Shown: positions 35,569 to 47,631 of the stretch, piece after piece | Layout of the letters: each line of letters starts with the position of its first letter | How positions within the stretch are numbered: position 1 is the stretch's first letter | Source of the DNA: Apiotrichum sp. Y4204 | Taxonomy: Eukaryota; Basidiomycota; Tremellomycetes; Trichosporonales; Trichosporonaceae | DNA: 64,000 nt | Reading direction: 5' to 3' | NCBI GenBank assembly: GCA_025531455.1 | Contig: JAMYHL010000044.1 | Coordinates: 62,001 to 126,000, forward strand | Position numbers and translations under genes: made by a program | The notes under the pieces: generated by a model | Seen by the model: only the letters and a program-made list of their open reading frames with translations | What the model was told of the DNA's origin: nothing | The model's database searches: none

Positions 35569-37918
35569 ATGTCCGCGTCTGGCACCCTCTCTTCCCCAGT
35601 CCTGCACGCAAACGGTAACGGCGCCGGGCCTTGGGTCGCTGGCCAGCCTGGCGCCGTCGGCCCGGGTGGTCATCTACCCAATGGCGCGGCCTATCAGCAC
35701 TCGTCCCCGGGGCAGCAGTCCCGCTCTCCAAGGGCGGCCACTCAGCGTCTGTCCGGCCTCACGCCCATTCCGATGCCAATGGGCACCGCACTCGCCCAGC
35801 AACTCTCGATTCACCTCGCCGCGGCGGCTGGGAAGCCGCAGTTTGAGCACAAGCGGAAGATGAGCAGGTCGGCCCCTTCGTCCCCGCTCAACCGCCCGTA
35901 TCATGGCGACCTCTCACCGCTCTCGACTATAACGCCAATGGAACTCGGAGGATCCCCGACGGGAACTGCCAAGGGCAGCCCCACGAACAGCGTCAACGGG
36001 GCGAACGGGACGTATGCTGGGCCCCAGCTAGGTGCCCTTGGTCTCGTACCAACTGGCAATATGGCGCAGCCACATCCACAAGCCTCGCTCCCACCACAAG
36101 CTCCTGCTCCTCCAGCGATCCCTCAAGTCCCACAGATGTCGGCAGAGGCACGCGCTCAGGTTCGCCTCTCTCCCGACCTGCAGATGCGTCCTTTGCGGTA
36201 CAGCCCAGAAGTCTTTCTCAAGAACCTCTCCCCTCTCCCATCGAATTCCCCGGCACCCTTACCAGCAGTTCCTTCACCGTCAAACCTCATTGGTGTACCC
36301 GCGGCTACAGCACAACGGTCACACACGATTGCAGTCCCGCAGCGCGGGGCGACGATGCCGGCACCCCGCCATGCACAATACAGGAGCCGTTCGCGGTCGC
36401 GGTCTAGAGTGTCCTCGAACAGCTCTGATGATACTGAAACAGAAGCCGACTCGGACTCCACTTTTGTCCCAGGGCGCATCCGGCATCAGCACTCACGCTC
36501 ACAACCGGACCTCACAGCCTTGAGGTCGCGGTTAGTGGAGGGGTGGGCAGATGGGGTCATGCGGGAACAGCTCTCGGAACGCAGGATCGCGACAAGCACA
36601 GCACTGGCTTCCTCCAACGGTAACCAGATTACGCGAAGGAGAAGCCATGGGCGCAAGACTCCACCCATGCGGCCAGTCCCAATGTCGGGCCTGACTAGCA
36701 ATGGCGGTCCATCGTCTTCGGCATATTCCTCGAGCACCAATCACGCTGCCCGAAACTCTCCCCGACACTCGCCGAGATTGACCGCTGCGTCGATCCCCAT
36801 TCTCACCCCGATCCGCGCACCTGAATCGTCCGGCTCATCTGACGGCTCGCTCTCTCCCTTCTCGGTTCGCTCCCCGATGGGAGGCATGACTGGCAGCGAG
36901 GACGCAGACGATGACCTCGAGAGCGCAGACTCTTTGTCTTCCGCGGGCTCACTGACCTTTTCGCCCAAACACCGGAACAGACACGTCGCGCGGCAGCGCT
37001 CCCTCCCGGGGGACAAGTTTTCCTCACGGGCGCTCGGCCTTACCCTCGAGGCACAAGCGGCGAGCAACTCTGCCGACGAGGCCAGTCGGCGTTCCGTTGA
37101 CATCAAGGTCGAGTCCATAGAGGAGCGACTGCGCCGCAGCTCCCTGCTCAGCTTCCGCCTACTGGCGATCGTTCCTGCCCTGTGGGGTATTGCCGTTCTC
37201 TCGCACGCACTGGTTACCGGCGCATTGTGGCATGGGGTGTGGCCCTGGGGAGTCGATTTTAGCCGCGAAGCGCTGGAGCGCCTTATCGCGGGCGAGACTG
37301 TCGACGATATCACGCTGCCCATCCATCGTGGAGATATGATACTCGCTATCGCATGGGTAAGTGCACAGACCTACTGGCGCACGTCAACCCAGGTGGGCCT
37401 GGTCCCCCACTCTCATCTCGTCTTCGTGTCTTCAGCTGCTGACCCACTAGGCATGTCTCACAGCTCACTTCTGCTTCTGTCTGACCACCGGCTTGACCCA
37501 CCGCTGGCGCAACTATTACTCTCTCCCGTCAACAGTAACGCGCCTGGTTTCTCTGCAATGTCTCTGCTGGCCAGCCACCTATCTCACGCTCCTCACCCTC
37601 GGCCCACAGCGCCCGCTCCTCGCCTGGGTCGTCATTGGGGTCACGACTGGCTGTTCGCGCACGGTCCAGATGTGGGTCACCTCGAATGTTATTATCGACT
37701 CTCCGGACCCTGGTGACGTCACCCCTGGCCCGTTTGCGCCACGTGTGTCTCCACCACCCAGGCCGCAACACGTCCGCGGTCTGCGTGTGTTCACATACAA
37801 TCGCCGCTGGAGCTGGGATCTCGTCGCGCGCAAGGTTGGGTGGAAGATTGGCCTCGGGCTCTTGGTAACCTGCGCGTGGCTCTTCTGGCGTCTGGAGAAC
37901 CTCCCTCAGGGATACTAG
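35569..37918 (+). CDS. EOS1-like ER membrane protein with long disordered N-terminus
   Basis: Exons 35569-37356 and 37451-37918 give 751 residues. Residues 1-520 are low-complexity, Ser/Pro-rich, with an Arg/Ser patch (RSRSRSRSRVSSNSSDDTE) and many SPxR sites. The last 230 residues hold about four hydrophobic segments: LLSFRLLAIVPALWGIAVLSH, MILAIAWACLTAHFCFCLTTG, the pair around LQCLCWPATYLTLL and AWVVIGVTTG, and GLGLLVTCAWLFW. The RWRNYYSLPSTVTRLVSL and MWVTSNVI elements fit, in my reading, the fungal N-glycosylation/oxidative-stress protein Eos1. Yeast Eos1 is an ER protein needed for normal N-glycosylation and peroxide tolerance. An Insig-like or other ER tetraspan is the main alternative. 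The phase-0 join at 37451 restores a continuous hydrophobic segment. Confidence 0.65.
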
Positions 37919-40079
37919 TCGGGAGCCAGTCTGGCTGGTCGCGCATGTCTAGCCTCGCGCTTCTGAGGCGGGAGATGGCGGCACGTGCGTGGGACATGCG
38001 GACGCGTCCGCGCGTCCGTGCGACGAAGGATTGCAGAGTCGGAGGCAGATAACAGGGGTCGATGGTGGGAATCGCGGCAATGATTGGGCCGGCGGAGCGT
38101 GCGGCGTGAGGCGCGATCGCGAAGCGTGGCGTAGACGACAAGTGAGAGACCAAGAGTGAGATCCAGGGACCGAGTGCGTTTGTCTAGTAATGACTATACT
38201 GAGCCGCATGAGCGTAAGCTGGCTGCCAGCATGTGTGTTTTTTCTTTCTTCTTTTCTTCACTTAATCACATCCATATCCACCAACCTACCCACCATGACC
38301 GCCGACCGCGTCATCCGCATAGACAACCGTTGTATAGTATGATGGAGGATTGCATTGCGACGGAAGGAGTATGGCAGCCGGGGAGCTGGGGAGATAACGG
38401 TTGTGAACGTGTGTGCGGCTGGCGATGGCGACGAGACTATCCCGACCGGCGAGTCCTCGCTGTTGGCATAATCTCACACGGTTGAGGGCAACACGTTTGT
38501 AGCCGGACTGAATATGGGACAGAAGAATGCTCGAAAAGAAGCCGAGCATGTCTTAGCCGGCCAATTCTCCAATTCACCGGCGGGAGGGCGCCGCGCCAAG
38601 TCGCGCTACTCTAGCTTCTGGCTACTGGCCACTTATCAGCTCGCGGTCGCGTCCACAGGCATGGCTTGGCGTGCTATCCGGCGTGGACGCCGTCCACCGC
38701 GCCGCGCGCCGCACACGTTGACCGACCACTGACATTCGAGCTTTTGGAATCGTGTCTGTGCGTGGTTATGGCTCCAAGGATTCAAGGATCCAAGTAGATC
38801 CGGCCGAGTCGCTGCTCTCATGGCTGGACGACGAGGGATGTGCCTCTTTGTCTGCCCTTTCTTCCCTGTCGCTCTGTCGGCTCTGTCGCATGGGAACTTG
38901 ACATGGTAACTCTGGCTTCTGACTCTGACTGGCTTGTTCTGGGAGAGTTCCCTCTGCGGGTGAGGGGATACTGGCAGTCAAGGGAGGTCACCTGTGTGAA
39001 TCAAAGTGTTTGTGCTCCTCTGCTGTATGCTGCAGGACCGTACATACAGTGACTGCCACCATGCCACCCCTCTCCTCATCGCATCCCCACATGCCCCAAA
39101 TCCACCACTCCAATTCCTCCTGATTAACTTGACCCTATACTACAGCGGCCATCACACACTAGGCGTACTCCTCGCGCCAGGGGACCATATCCATATAGAA
39201 TGTCTCCGTGTCCGTGTTCCACCTCGGGCCGGGATGGACTGGCCGGACTGGGGTGGCGCCGCCATGCAGCTGTGAGTTCGGTCAGAGTGTAATTCATCTT
39301 GGCGGGGAGGTCAGCCAGGTGTCAGGAGAAGTGACCATGATTAATGATCAATGATTCAATGAGCTCGTGGGAGAGGAAGAATCGAGCTCCAGAGAACACC
39401 AAGACACCCGGGATCCAAGCGCTGCGCCACACGCCACCCAATTCTGGTAAACTGGTACTCTGAGCAATCAGAGCTCGCGTTAGCTCTGCCGTCGACGACC
39501 AATGCCTGATTTCTGATAAATTCTTCTCCCCGAACCATGTTAACATGTTTCGCCTGTTTTCGCCTGAATGCAGACCTTGTCATAATCAGCATGTCAGCAA
39601 GTTGGCAGATTAGCATCAACTTTTGTGTGGGAGAACGGCTGCAAGCCTTTGTACCGATACGAGCCGCGCGACCTCGCGAGTCCCGTACCGAGCCATGCGA
39701 GCCAGGGTCAAAACGGCCAGGGCCTGGGCACGGCACGGGCGTTGTGCCGTCCACCATTCATTTCAAGACATTTTGCCTTTTCCTAGTCAAAAGATCACGG
39801 GGGGCTCACGATGGCTCGAGTACTCGTCTCCACCCTCGTCCCATTCCCATCTCCATTCCCATCTTTCACATCCTACATCACGTACTACTCACTCCGGAAC
39901 GCATCACAAGCTGCCAAACTAGCAAACTAGGAATCGCACCCCACGCTGCGCTTATCGCCCCACCCCGCAATCTCGGTGTCTCCCCGCGCCCCTCGCTCCG
40001 CTCGCGCTTCTCGCCCATCCCGCCCGTCCGCGCCAGCCCGGTATCACCATCTCCATCCCTCTCCACTCCTCCTCACGGC
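37919..40079. other. 2.2-kb spacer, no supported gene
   Basis: The spacer contains short open frames on both strands without family motifs. One minus-strand segment (39162-39275) could read as a C-terminal exon (WNTDTETFYMDMVPWREEYA then stop) after a CAG acceptor, but no partner exon could be joined. The last 300 bp are C/T-rich and resemble a leader. Confidence 0.4.
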
Positions 40080-40886
40080 ATGAAGCGGACGCTCGACGAC
40101 ACCTCTCCAGCGCGCCTGAAACGCGCGCGCGCGCGCGCAGCCGACGTCCCGCCGCCGACCCTCAAGCCGATAATGGACGCGTGGGTTCCCGGGCTCGGGC
40201 CGGCATTCTACGCCGCCCCCGCCCCAGAGCCCGAGGTCATGCCGGCGTATGCGGGCCTCGACCCCAGCTTCAACGCGAGCTATCCCGCCGACAGCATACT
40301 CCACCATCTCCGCCACGACGGAGCTTACCCGCCCGCGCGGGGCAAGCCCGAACCCGAACGACCGCTCGAACTCGATCTCGAACTCGATCTCGATCTCGAA
40401 CAGCCGGGATCCGCGCGCTCGGCATGTACGTCCTTTACGCTCGCGACGCCGAGCGAGAGGGGCGAGTACTTTGGCGCGGACACGCGGCTCGCCATGGCGC
40501 TCGATGATGTGGAGCTTGATGAAGTGTGCGAAGGGCAGCGAGCGGACGACGACGAGATGATGCTCGATACCCCGCACGCACCCCCGCTCAGCGTGTTTGA
40601 TCAGACACACGCGCTCGCCCCCTCGTCCTCGCTCGCAGCTCCCACGCCCGCACCGCCGCCGCCGCCGCCGAGCCCCGTGCGCGCCCGCGCCCACACCGCG
40701 CCCTCGGTATCCTCGATGCCCCCCATGCCCTCGATGCTCCAGCCACAACTCCACCCACTCAGCCACGTCCCTTCCATCCATTCCGTAAACTCGGCCTATG
40801 CCCTCGCTGCGCCGGCGCTCACGCCGCCGCTCCAGCCGCGGCCGCAGCGGCCGGCACTTACCCCGCTCCAGCCCCCGAGGGTCTGA
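40080..40886 (+). CDS. small proline-rich protein of unknown function
   Basis: A single exon encodes 268 residues from MKRTLDD; the frame is open further upstream but that part is leader-like. The N-terminus has a basic cluster (PARLKRARARA) that could be a nuclear signal. An acidic Leu/Asp/Glu repeat (LELDLELDLDLE) comes from a TCGATC/TCGAAC DNA repeat, and the C-terminal half is Pro/Ala/Ser-rich. Short ordered-looking bits are ADSILHHLRHDGAY and ADTRLAMALDDVELDEV. No known domain is recognised. Composition and codon bias support coding, but it is not secure. Confidence 0.55.
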   Translation: MKRTLDDTSPARLKRARARAADVPPPTLKPIMDAWVPGLGPAFYAAPAPEPEVMPAYAGLDPSFNASYPADSILHHLRHDGAYPPARGKPEPERPLELDLELDLDLEQPGSARSACTSFTLATPSERGEYFGADTRLAMALDDVELDEVCEGQRADDDEMMLDTPHAPPLSVFDQTHALAPSSSLAAPTPAPPPPPPSPVRARAHTAPSVSSMPPMPSMLQPQLHPLSHVPSIHSVNSAYALAAPALTPPLQPRPQRPALTPLQPPRV

Positions 40887-41069
40887 GTGCGAGGGATTCA
40901 TGTTGATCTTTGTTGTATGCATTTTGGTTCTCCGCTGTCCTGGAATGTTGTTGCTCAAAGGCCGAAAACCGATTTGCGTGGGAGCGATGTTTGAGCTTTT
41001 GAGACACGGCGATTGCTGATCATACAGAATCTCTACTATGCATGACAACCGTGGGGTACCACAATAACA

Positions 41070-43125
41070 CTACATATTAAGAAGCATGGAGAGCAGGGGC
41101 AAGCCCCTCATCCACTCGTTCCACTCTGGCCGAGCAGGTGGCGCGTCGCGCGGAAAAGGAGCATCTCACCCTCGCCGGGGGGCCGCATGACCGAATGGAG
41201 CACGAGGCGTGCTATAATTTCTCCCTGTATAGAGTGTCAGCTGCTGCCCGATTTATCGCATGCTGGACTCACACCGGCAATGATGCACGCGACCACAATG
41301 AGCCAGATGATGATCAACGTGACGCGGTCCATGCCGCGCTGGTCGACATAGTCGTGGATAATCTCGAGGAGGTCGCCGACGACCGAGAGACGGTCGTTGA
41401 GGACCTGCACGCGCGCGCCAATCTCGAGATACTGGTTGATCGCCTCGTAGAGCGGGTAGAGCGAGGCCTCGGACCAGAACAATTCTGGCGTATCTGCGGT
41501 CAGCGGGGAATGCCCTTTTCGGCCTTACCCAGAATACCCCCGATGAGGTTGACGTCCATGCGCAGCTTGTACATTGCGCCCGTGAGTTTCAGGGCCTGCT
41601 TGCGGTCGAGCTGGAGGTGGCCCGTGACACTGAGCTCTTTTGGGAAGGATGAGGTCAGCTCGAGCGACTCCTGCAGGCGCGCCTCGTACAGCGATAGCTT
41701 GGTGCTCTGCGCGATCGCGTGCGCGAGCGACAGCTTGAACAGATGGGAGCGCGACTTGAACGTGAACATGTCGTTGTAGATGCGCGGCGACTCGGCGTCC
41801 GCGTCGTACACGTAGTGGAACTCGTCGACCTCCCAGTCGTCCTCGTCGACCGGCTGCTGCCACGTACCGGCGGCCTCGCAGTCGGACATGATTGTGCGTT
41901 CCTCGCCGGCCTGGAAGCCAAAGAAGACGCTCACGCCGTACGAGAAGAAGACCGCCTCGGCAATGTTTGCGCTCGTGTGCGACTTGCGGCGGCGGCGGCG
42001 CGGGGGCGAGGGATATCGCTTGCGCGGCGAGTGGTCTGCTGACGCGAAGCGAGGCTCGTGCGCCGAGTGCGATTCCTCGGGGACCGAACGGCTGATCGCA
42101 CTGTCGTCCTCTGGCGAGGTCGCAACCTCCTCGACTTGCACGTGTGCGCCGTCAATATGCTCCTCGATTGTCTGCAGCAGCTCGTCGCCATGCTGCACTG
42201 CCGAGTCCATAGCGTCCATAATCTGCTGGTCGTGCACCGGCGGCGAATGACTCAGAATATACTCTGACGGGTTCTGCGGCGCCGGCGCAGGCTCCTCCTG
42301 CTGCACGGGAAAGTACTCGTCCTCGTATCCGACCTCCTCCGCTTGCGTCATGCGCTCAAGCATCGACACGCCGCCGGGCGACTTGACCGCAGGCGACGAG
42401 CGCACACGCGTGCTCGCGCCGTATCCGGGAAGCAGAGGGAGATGGTAGACCTAGAAAAATCAGCATTGGAAGGCAGTTAGTTTACTCACCGCATAGACGC
42501 AGTCGTCGAATACACGCACGACGGACACGCCATGCTCGCGCTTTAGAAATGCCGAGAGCAGTTTGAGGCGGTATCCCTCTGCGGTGGAGTACGCGGTGAG
42601 TCGGGGGAGACCGTGTTCCTCTCGCTCGCGTTTTGTGAGTTTCTCCGCCTCGCTGCGCTCGTCGCCGGGATGCGGGCGGCTTGCAATGACAAGCGGGCTG
42701 CTGGTGGACGAGACGGACGTGGAGCGGGGGCGCGGCCCGCGCAGGCTCATCTCGCTAGGACTCCGGGGGAGGGGCGCAAGCTGCGGGTCTTCGGGGAGGA
42801 GGATGTGTTTCTCGACAGTCTTGGACGTGCGTGTCGGGAACGTTTGCTTGGCGGACCGCGCCGGCGTGCCCTTGCCCAGCGGCGACGGGATGCGGGGCGT
42901 AGACGTATTCCGTAAATGGGCAGGGAGAGAAGTGAGAATGCCGTGTGACGAGCCGGGCGACGTGCTTTGTTGTCGGAGATTCGAGGCCGCACGTGCGATA
43001 CCGGGGACAGCACCGGCCGAGCGGCGGGGCGCATTCACGGGCGCCATGGTGATGGGATTAGAGGCGGCGCCGAGGGACGACTTGGAGCCGGTGCCCAGAG
43101 GCCGGGTTGCCTTGGGCCTGGACAT
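41070..43125 (-). CDS. RMD1/DUF155 family membrane protein
   Basis: Exons 43125-42490, 42450-41529, 41493-41273, 41224-41170 and 41125-41070 give 629 residues. Residues 1-170 are disordered and basic. The DUF155 domain begins RLTAYSTAEGYRLKLLSAFLKREHGV and FDDCVYAVYHLPLLPGYG, is interrupted by a disordered insert, and resumes with AEAVFFSYGVSVFFGF, VDEFHYVYD, DMFTFKSRSHLFKLSLAHAIAQSTKLSLYE and the end block LFWSEASLYPLYEAINQYLEIGARVQVLNDRL, closing in a C-terminal helix (VTLIIIWLIVVACIIAG). The order matches yeast Rmd8/Rmd1 and fission-yeast Sad1-interacting factors; the molecular role is not known (RMD1 is linked to meiotic nuclear division and to mitochondria). The last intron (41126-41169) is optional: reading through ends at 41108 with another tail. 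The gene is divergent from SLA1. Confidence 0.87.
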
Positions 43126-43722
43126 CGGAGAGAGCGTGGAGGGGGGAGGGGAGATATATGTGATTAGAGGTAGTGTTGAAGAGAAGAGTGATGGTGAGGA
43201 GGAGATTGTTACAAGGGGAGGGTTGGAGAGAGAGAGAGAGAGCGCAGAAACCAGCCAGAGTATCAGAGCAATCGTCATCGAGAGGGCACTGCTAGGGTGG
43301 AGACAGGGATGGAACTAGCAATCTATTACATAATCTGCTACGCTCCGCAGGTCCGTGTTTCCACGCGCCGCCACTGCGGCTGGCCGCGGCTGGCGGCTGG
43401 CTGTGGCCCGCATGGCCCGCGACACCAACGGAGGGCTGCGGAGTCCCCTCGAAAGAAGCAGCAAGCAGCACCCCTCAGTCTCTCGTACGTCGTGTTCCAA
43501 CCATCATCATCATCATCATCATCACCATCAACATCATCCAATCCCACTCTCAACTCCCATCTCTCATCTCTCCATAGACACTCCCATATACCAAAGACGC
43601 TTATAGACGACCCCCGCCCCGCGCCGAGCAGCCCAAACACACGCCCGCCGCCCCGCCCCGCCCTCTAACACTCTCGTTCCGCTTCGCTTCCCCTCCCTTT
43701 CTCCCACACAAAACCCGGCGCG
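43126..43722. other. divergent promoter of the RMD1-like gene and SLA1
   Basis: A 597-bp shared spacer. It holds a (CAT)n run at about 43503-43532 and a C-rich leader before the SLA1 start. No other gene is seen. Confidence 0.5.
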
Positions 43723-46700
43723 ATGGCCTACGTCGGCGTCGTCAAGGCGCTGTACGACTATGATGCGCAGAACCCCGAAGACGAGATCTCGTTCAAGGAA
43801 GACCAGGTGCTCTATCTCATCGAGAAGGGCGACGATGAGTGCGTGAACGCTAGCTAGCGTAGATCCCGGTGGAGCCGCAGGACAAAGGCACTGACACACG
43901 CTCTCTCCTAATCTCGTCCCATCGGTACCTCTCATTTACACACACGCGTGCTCTTTTTTCTCATTACCTTTTGATCACACAGATGGTGGAAGGCAAAGGT
44001 CAAGGACGACAGCGGGGACGGCCCCGTCGGCCTCGTCCCATGCACCTACGTGGAGGAGGTGAGTGCAAGCCGTAAAGTGATGCCCGGCGCGGTGCTGCGC
44101 CGGCATCGTATACCATTCGTCACTGACAGGCAGATGCCACCAGCACAGACCGCCAAGGCAATGTATGCGTACGAGTCGACCTCGCCCGATGAGTTGACGA
44201 TGGACGAGGACGCCGTGCTGTATGTGTATTCAGACGAGGATGACTGGCTGCTCGTCGCTGTCGAGGGCGCCGAGGACAGGCTTGGCTTTGTGCCGAAGAA
44301 CTACTGTGAATTGGACGAGGATGCGGGCGGCGCGGGCGCCGGGACCGCCGTGGCAGATGCTGGTGCTGGCGCTGGAGCAGCCGCAGCTGCTGCTGCTGCC
44401 GCCGCAGCTGCCGCTCAGGAGGAGGAGGAAGAACGCCAGCGTGCCGTCGCCGCCCGGCAACGTGAGCTTGCGCTCAAGGATGCGGTTGAGTCGTGGTCCA
44501 TCTCAGAGCTGGACGGAAAGAAAAAGAAGAAGGGATCGCTCTCCGTTGGTAACGGCACCATCTTCTTCGCATCGGAGTCTGACAAGGTGGGTGTCTCGGC
44601 GTTCGACCCACTGACTAAACCCAGTCTCCCATCAAGCAGTTCCCCATCACCGAGCTTACGCACGTCGAGCAAGAGTCGTCCAAGGTCGTCGCACTCACCG
44701 TCGCATCGGCACCCCAGCTACTGCGGTTCCATACGGGCAGCTCCAAGACCACTTCGGCGATCCTGGAGAAGCTGGCGTCGAGCAAGCAGCTCGCCGGCGA
44801 GGCACTCGAAATCGCAGAGGGCGCCGGCCAGTCGTCCGACGAGGAGGAGGTCGCCCCACCGCCCACGGGCCGCCGTCCCTCTGAGCCGAAGACTGTGCGC
44901 TTCACGGAGCCCGACAGCCCCGTCAGCCCCGTCGCCGCTCCCTCCCCGCCGGCAGCACCTCGCTTCATGCCGCCACCGGTCCGAACCGCTGCTGCCGCCA
45001 CTGCTGTGCCCCCAGCCCATGCTGCCCCTCCTTCGGCCGCCCCCGGTGCCGTCACCTGTATGGTCCTGTACGACTTCCAGGCCAAGGGCGACGATGAGCT
45101 CACCGTCGAGGAAAACGAGACCCTCACCGTCGTCGATCGTTCGGACGACGAGTGGTGGCTGGTGCGCAACGCGCGGGGCCAGGAAGGTGTTGTTCCTGCG
45201 CAATATGTCGAGGTCCAAGGCGAGGATGCCAATGGGGATTCCGCTGCCTCTGGTGCTGACAGCGCGGCCGCCGCGGCTGCTGCTGAAGAGGAGCGCCAAC
45301 GTGACGCCGAGGCCAAGGCTGCCGCGGCTGCTGCCGCTGCCGACAGGCAGCGCAGGGAGGACGCGGCGCGCAAGGAGCGGGAGCGTCGGGAGCGCGAGAT
45401 CAGCGCCCGCGAGAGGCAAGAGCAAGAGGCCCTTGACCGCGAGCTGGCGCAGAGCATCGAGGCGGAGGAACGGGCAAAGCACCGTCAGGTCGATGACCGT
45501 GCCGAGCAGCAGAAGGAGTTTGACGCCATGCGCCGGCGCCAAGCCGCCCGAACAATGGGTGGCCCGCCCCCCGCCGACCTCAAACCTCGCGCAGACTCGC
45601 AAAGCGGTCCGCCCCGTGACCGCGCACCCGCTGCAGCTGGTGTCCGTCCGGACGCACGTCCCAGTGAGTTGCACCGAGGTTCCCACGCTGACCCCAGAAC
45701 CCAACCCCTCCCGTGTGCGTACCTGGAGCGACCGTACCGGCCAGTTCAATGTGGAAGCCGAGTTCCTCGGTCTCAATGGCAACAAGCTGCGTCTCCACAA
45801 GGTGAACGGTGTTATCATCGAGGTGCCGATGGAGAAGATGTCGGCGGAAGATATCCAGGTCGTCAAGCGGTTCGAAGCACGCCGGAAGGAGAGGTCGCGC
45901 AGCGCGAACAGCGCTGCTGCTGCTGCGGACGACGAGGACAAGCCATTAGGCTGGTCGCACCCCCCTCGTCGTCCCTCGCAGAATGTCCAAGACCAGAATG
46001 GCCAAAACCGCCCAGGGCCGGCCGCGACCGCACAAAAGCCGCGTCGCCAGACGTTCGACTGGTTTGGCTTCTTCCTCGAGGCCGGCTGCGACATGGACGA
46101 CTGCACGCGGTACTCTGCCAACTTTGAGCGCGACCGTATTGACGAGAGCATCCTCATGGATCTCGATACGCCAACCATGCGCTCGCTCGGTCTGCGCGAG
46201 GGCGATGTGATCCGTGTGCGCAAGCACATTCAGAACAAGTACGGCAAGAAGACGCCCGAGCAGCAGGCGCAGATCTCCAAGGACGAGGAGCTCGCGCGCC
46301 AGCTTCAGAGCGCGGAGAACAAGGGAGAGCCTGCTGCTCCAGCTCCAGGACTGTTCACGCGGAGCGATGGAAAGTTGGCCAACAACACGCGCCGCGGACG
46401 GCCAGAGCGGCGTGGCACGATTACTGACACGGTCGACGAGGGCGCCCTTGCTGCCGCTACCGACCAGCTTGCAAAGGTTTCCGTCCTCGAGCCGTCCAAG
46501 CCTGCCACTCCGCCCGTTGCGGCCCCAGTCGCGATCAGCCCTCCTCCTGAGAAGAAGGAGGAACCGAAGAGTGGGTTTGACGACGATGCCTGGGCGATCA
46601 AGCCTATTGCCAAGGCGGCGTCCCCGGCACCTCCTGTCGCGACACCCTCGCCGGCCCCGCCCAACGGCACCGACGCGCTACTCGCACAGATCCAAAGCTT

Positions 46701-47631
46701 GCGTCCGGCATCCACTGGCCCGCCTCCCGGCGGCAACGCTTTCGAATCGATCGCGGCCGCCAACGCTGCCGTCCCTCAGCGCACCGGCTCTGCCAACATG
46801 CCTCCTCCCTCAAGCTACGGCCTCGGTGCCGCGAGCACAACTACACCCATGGCCCAGCTCCAGGCCCAGCACACTATGTCCCCTCCCCCTGCGCCGCCGG
46901 CACCCCAGCAGCCGCAGTACAACCCCATGGCGCCGCGCGGCCCGCTTGCCCCTGTGCGCGCCAACGAGGGCCTCCTCAACCCGATGCAGAGCCAGACGAC
47001 CGGCATGTTCGTTCCGACACACCAGACCGGCGCCCCCTCGCAGTCGCCGTTTGCGGGAGGCGTACCTGCCGGCCAGTACTTTGCGGGCATGCAGCCCATG
47101 GCCACTGGTGCGCCGATGATGCAGCCAAGTGAGTATGGGTGTGGGTAGATGATTCATTCACCCAAAGCATACTGACATCCAGTGTATACCGGCTTCCAGC
47201 AGCCGCAGCCGCCGCCGCAGCAGCAGAGCACGTTCAACGCGATTGCGAACATTCCGCCACCACAGGTGCCGCAGGCGACAGGCGCGAGCGGGGGCGGCGA
47301 CCAGTTTGCACCGTCGAATATTTTCAACGCGATGAAGCGCACCGACTATGGCAAGCGCGAGGAGGAGAACCCGCAGCCTGCGAGTGAGTGTACTGCGCCA
47401 TTCGAAGCTGACCACTTTTTAGGCAAATACGACAGCCTCCGGCCACTGGCGACAGGCTACAACGGCGCGCCGGGCATGTACCCCCAGGCGACGGGCATGA
47501 TGCAGATGCAGCCGACGGGCATGATGCCCGGCCAGATGGGCATGGGCATGCAGCAGCCGGGCATGATGGGCATGCAGCAGACCGGATACCCCCAGGGCGG
47601 AATGTACATGGGCCAGGGGTACCAGTACTAG
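43723..47631 (+). CDS. SLA1: Sla1 endocytic adaptor, three SH3 domains
   Basis: Seven exons (43723-43838, 43983-44058, 44134-44586, 44625-45663, 45698-47128, 47183-47383, 47423-47631) give 1174 residues. SH3-1 (residues 4-64) has ALYDYDAQNPEDEISF; SH3-2 (about 70-130) AMYAYESTSPDELTM; SH3-3 (about 358-415) VLYDFQAKGDDELTV. Between SH3-2 and SH3-3 is the PH-like region (VALTVASAPQLLRFHTG). Then come SHD1 (RTWSDRTGQFNVEAEFLG, about 568-630), which binds NPFxD cargo signals, and SHD2, a SAM-like domain (FDWFGFFLEAGCDMDDCTRY). The C-terminus has Met/Gln-rich PTGMM, QATG and QSQTTG repeats like the Prk1 sites of yeast Sla1. The protein links cargo, clathrin and the Las17/Arp2/3 machinery at cortical patches. 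The fourth intron is only 34 nt. Confidence 0.95.

Noticed and set aside
39162..39275. Possible minus-strand terminal exon reading ...WNTDTETFYMDMVPWREEYA then stop
   Set aside because: It looks protein-like after a CAG acceptor, but no upstream exon with a consensus donor and matching phase could be found, and 38 codons can be open by chance.
39537..40079. Longer N-terminus for the proline-rich protein at 40080
   Set aside because: The frame is open, but sequence just before the chosen AUG is C/T-rich leader and codon bias begins only at 40080.
44718..46229. 503-codon minus-strand frame opposite SLA1
   Set aside because: Antisense of the SH3-3 to SHD2 part of SLA1, without recognisable domains.
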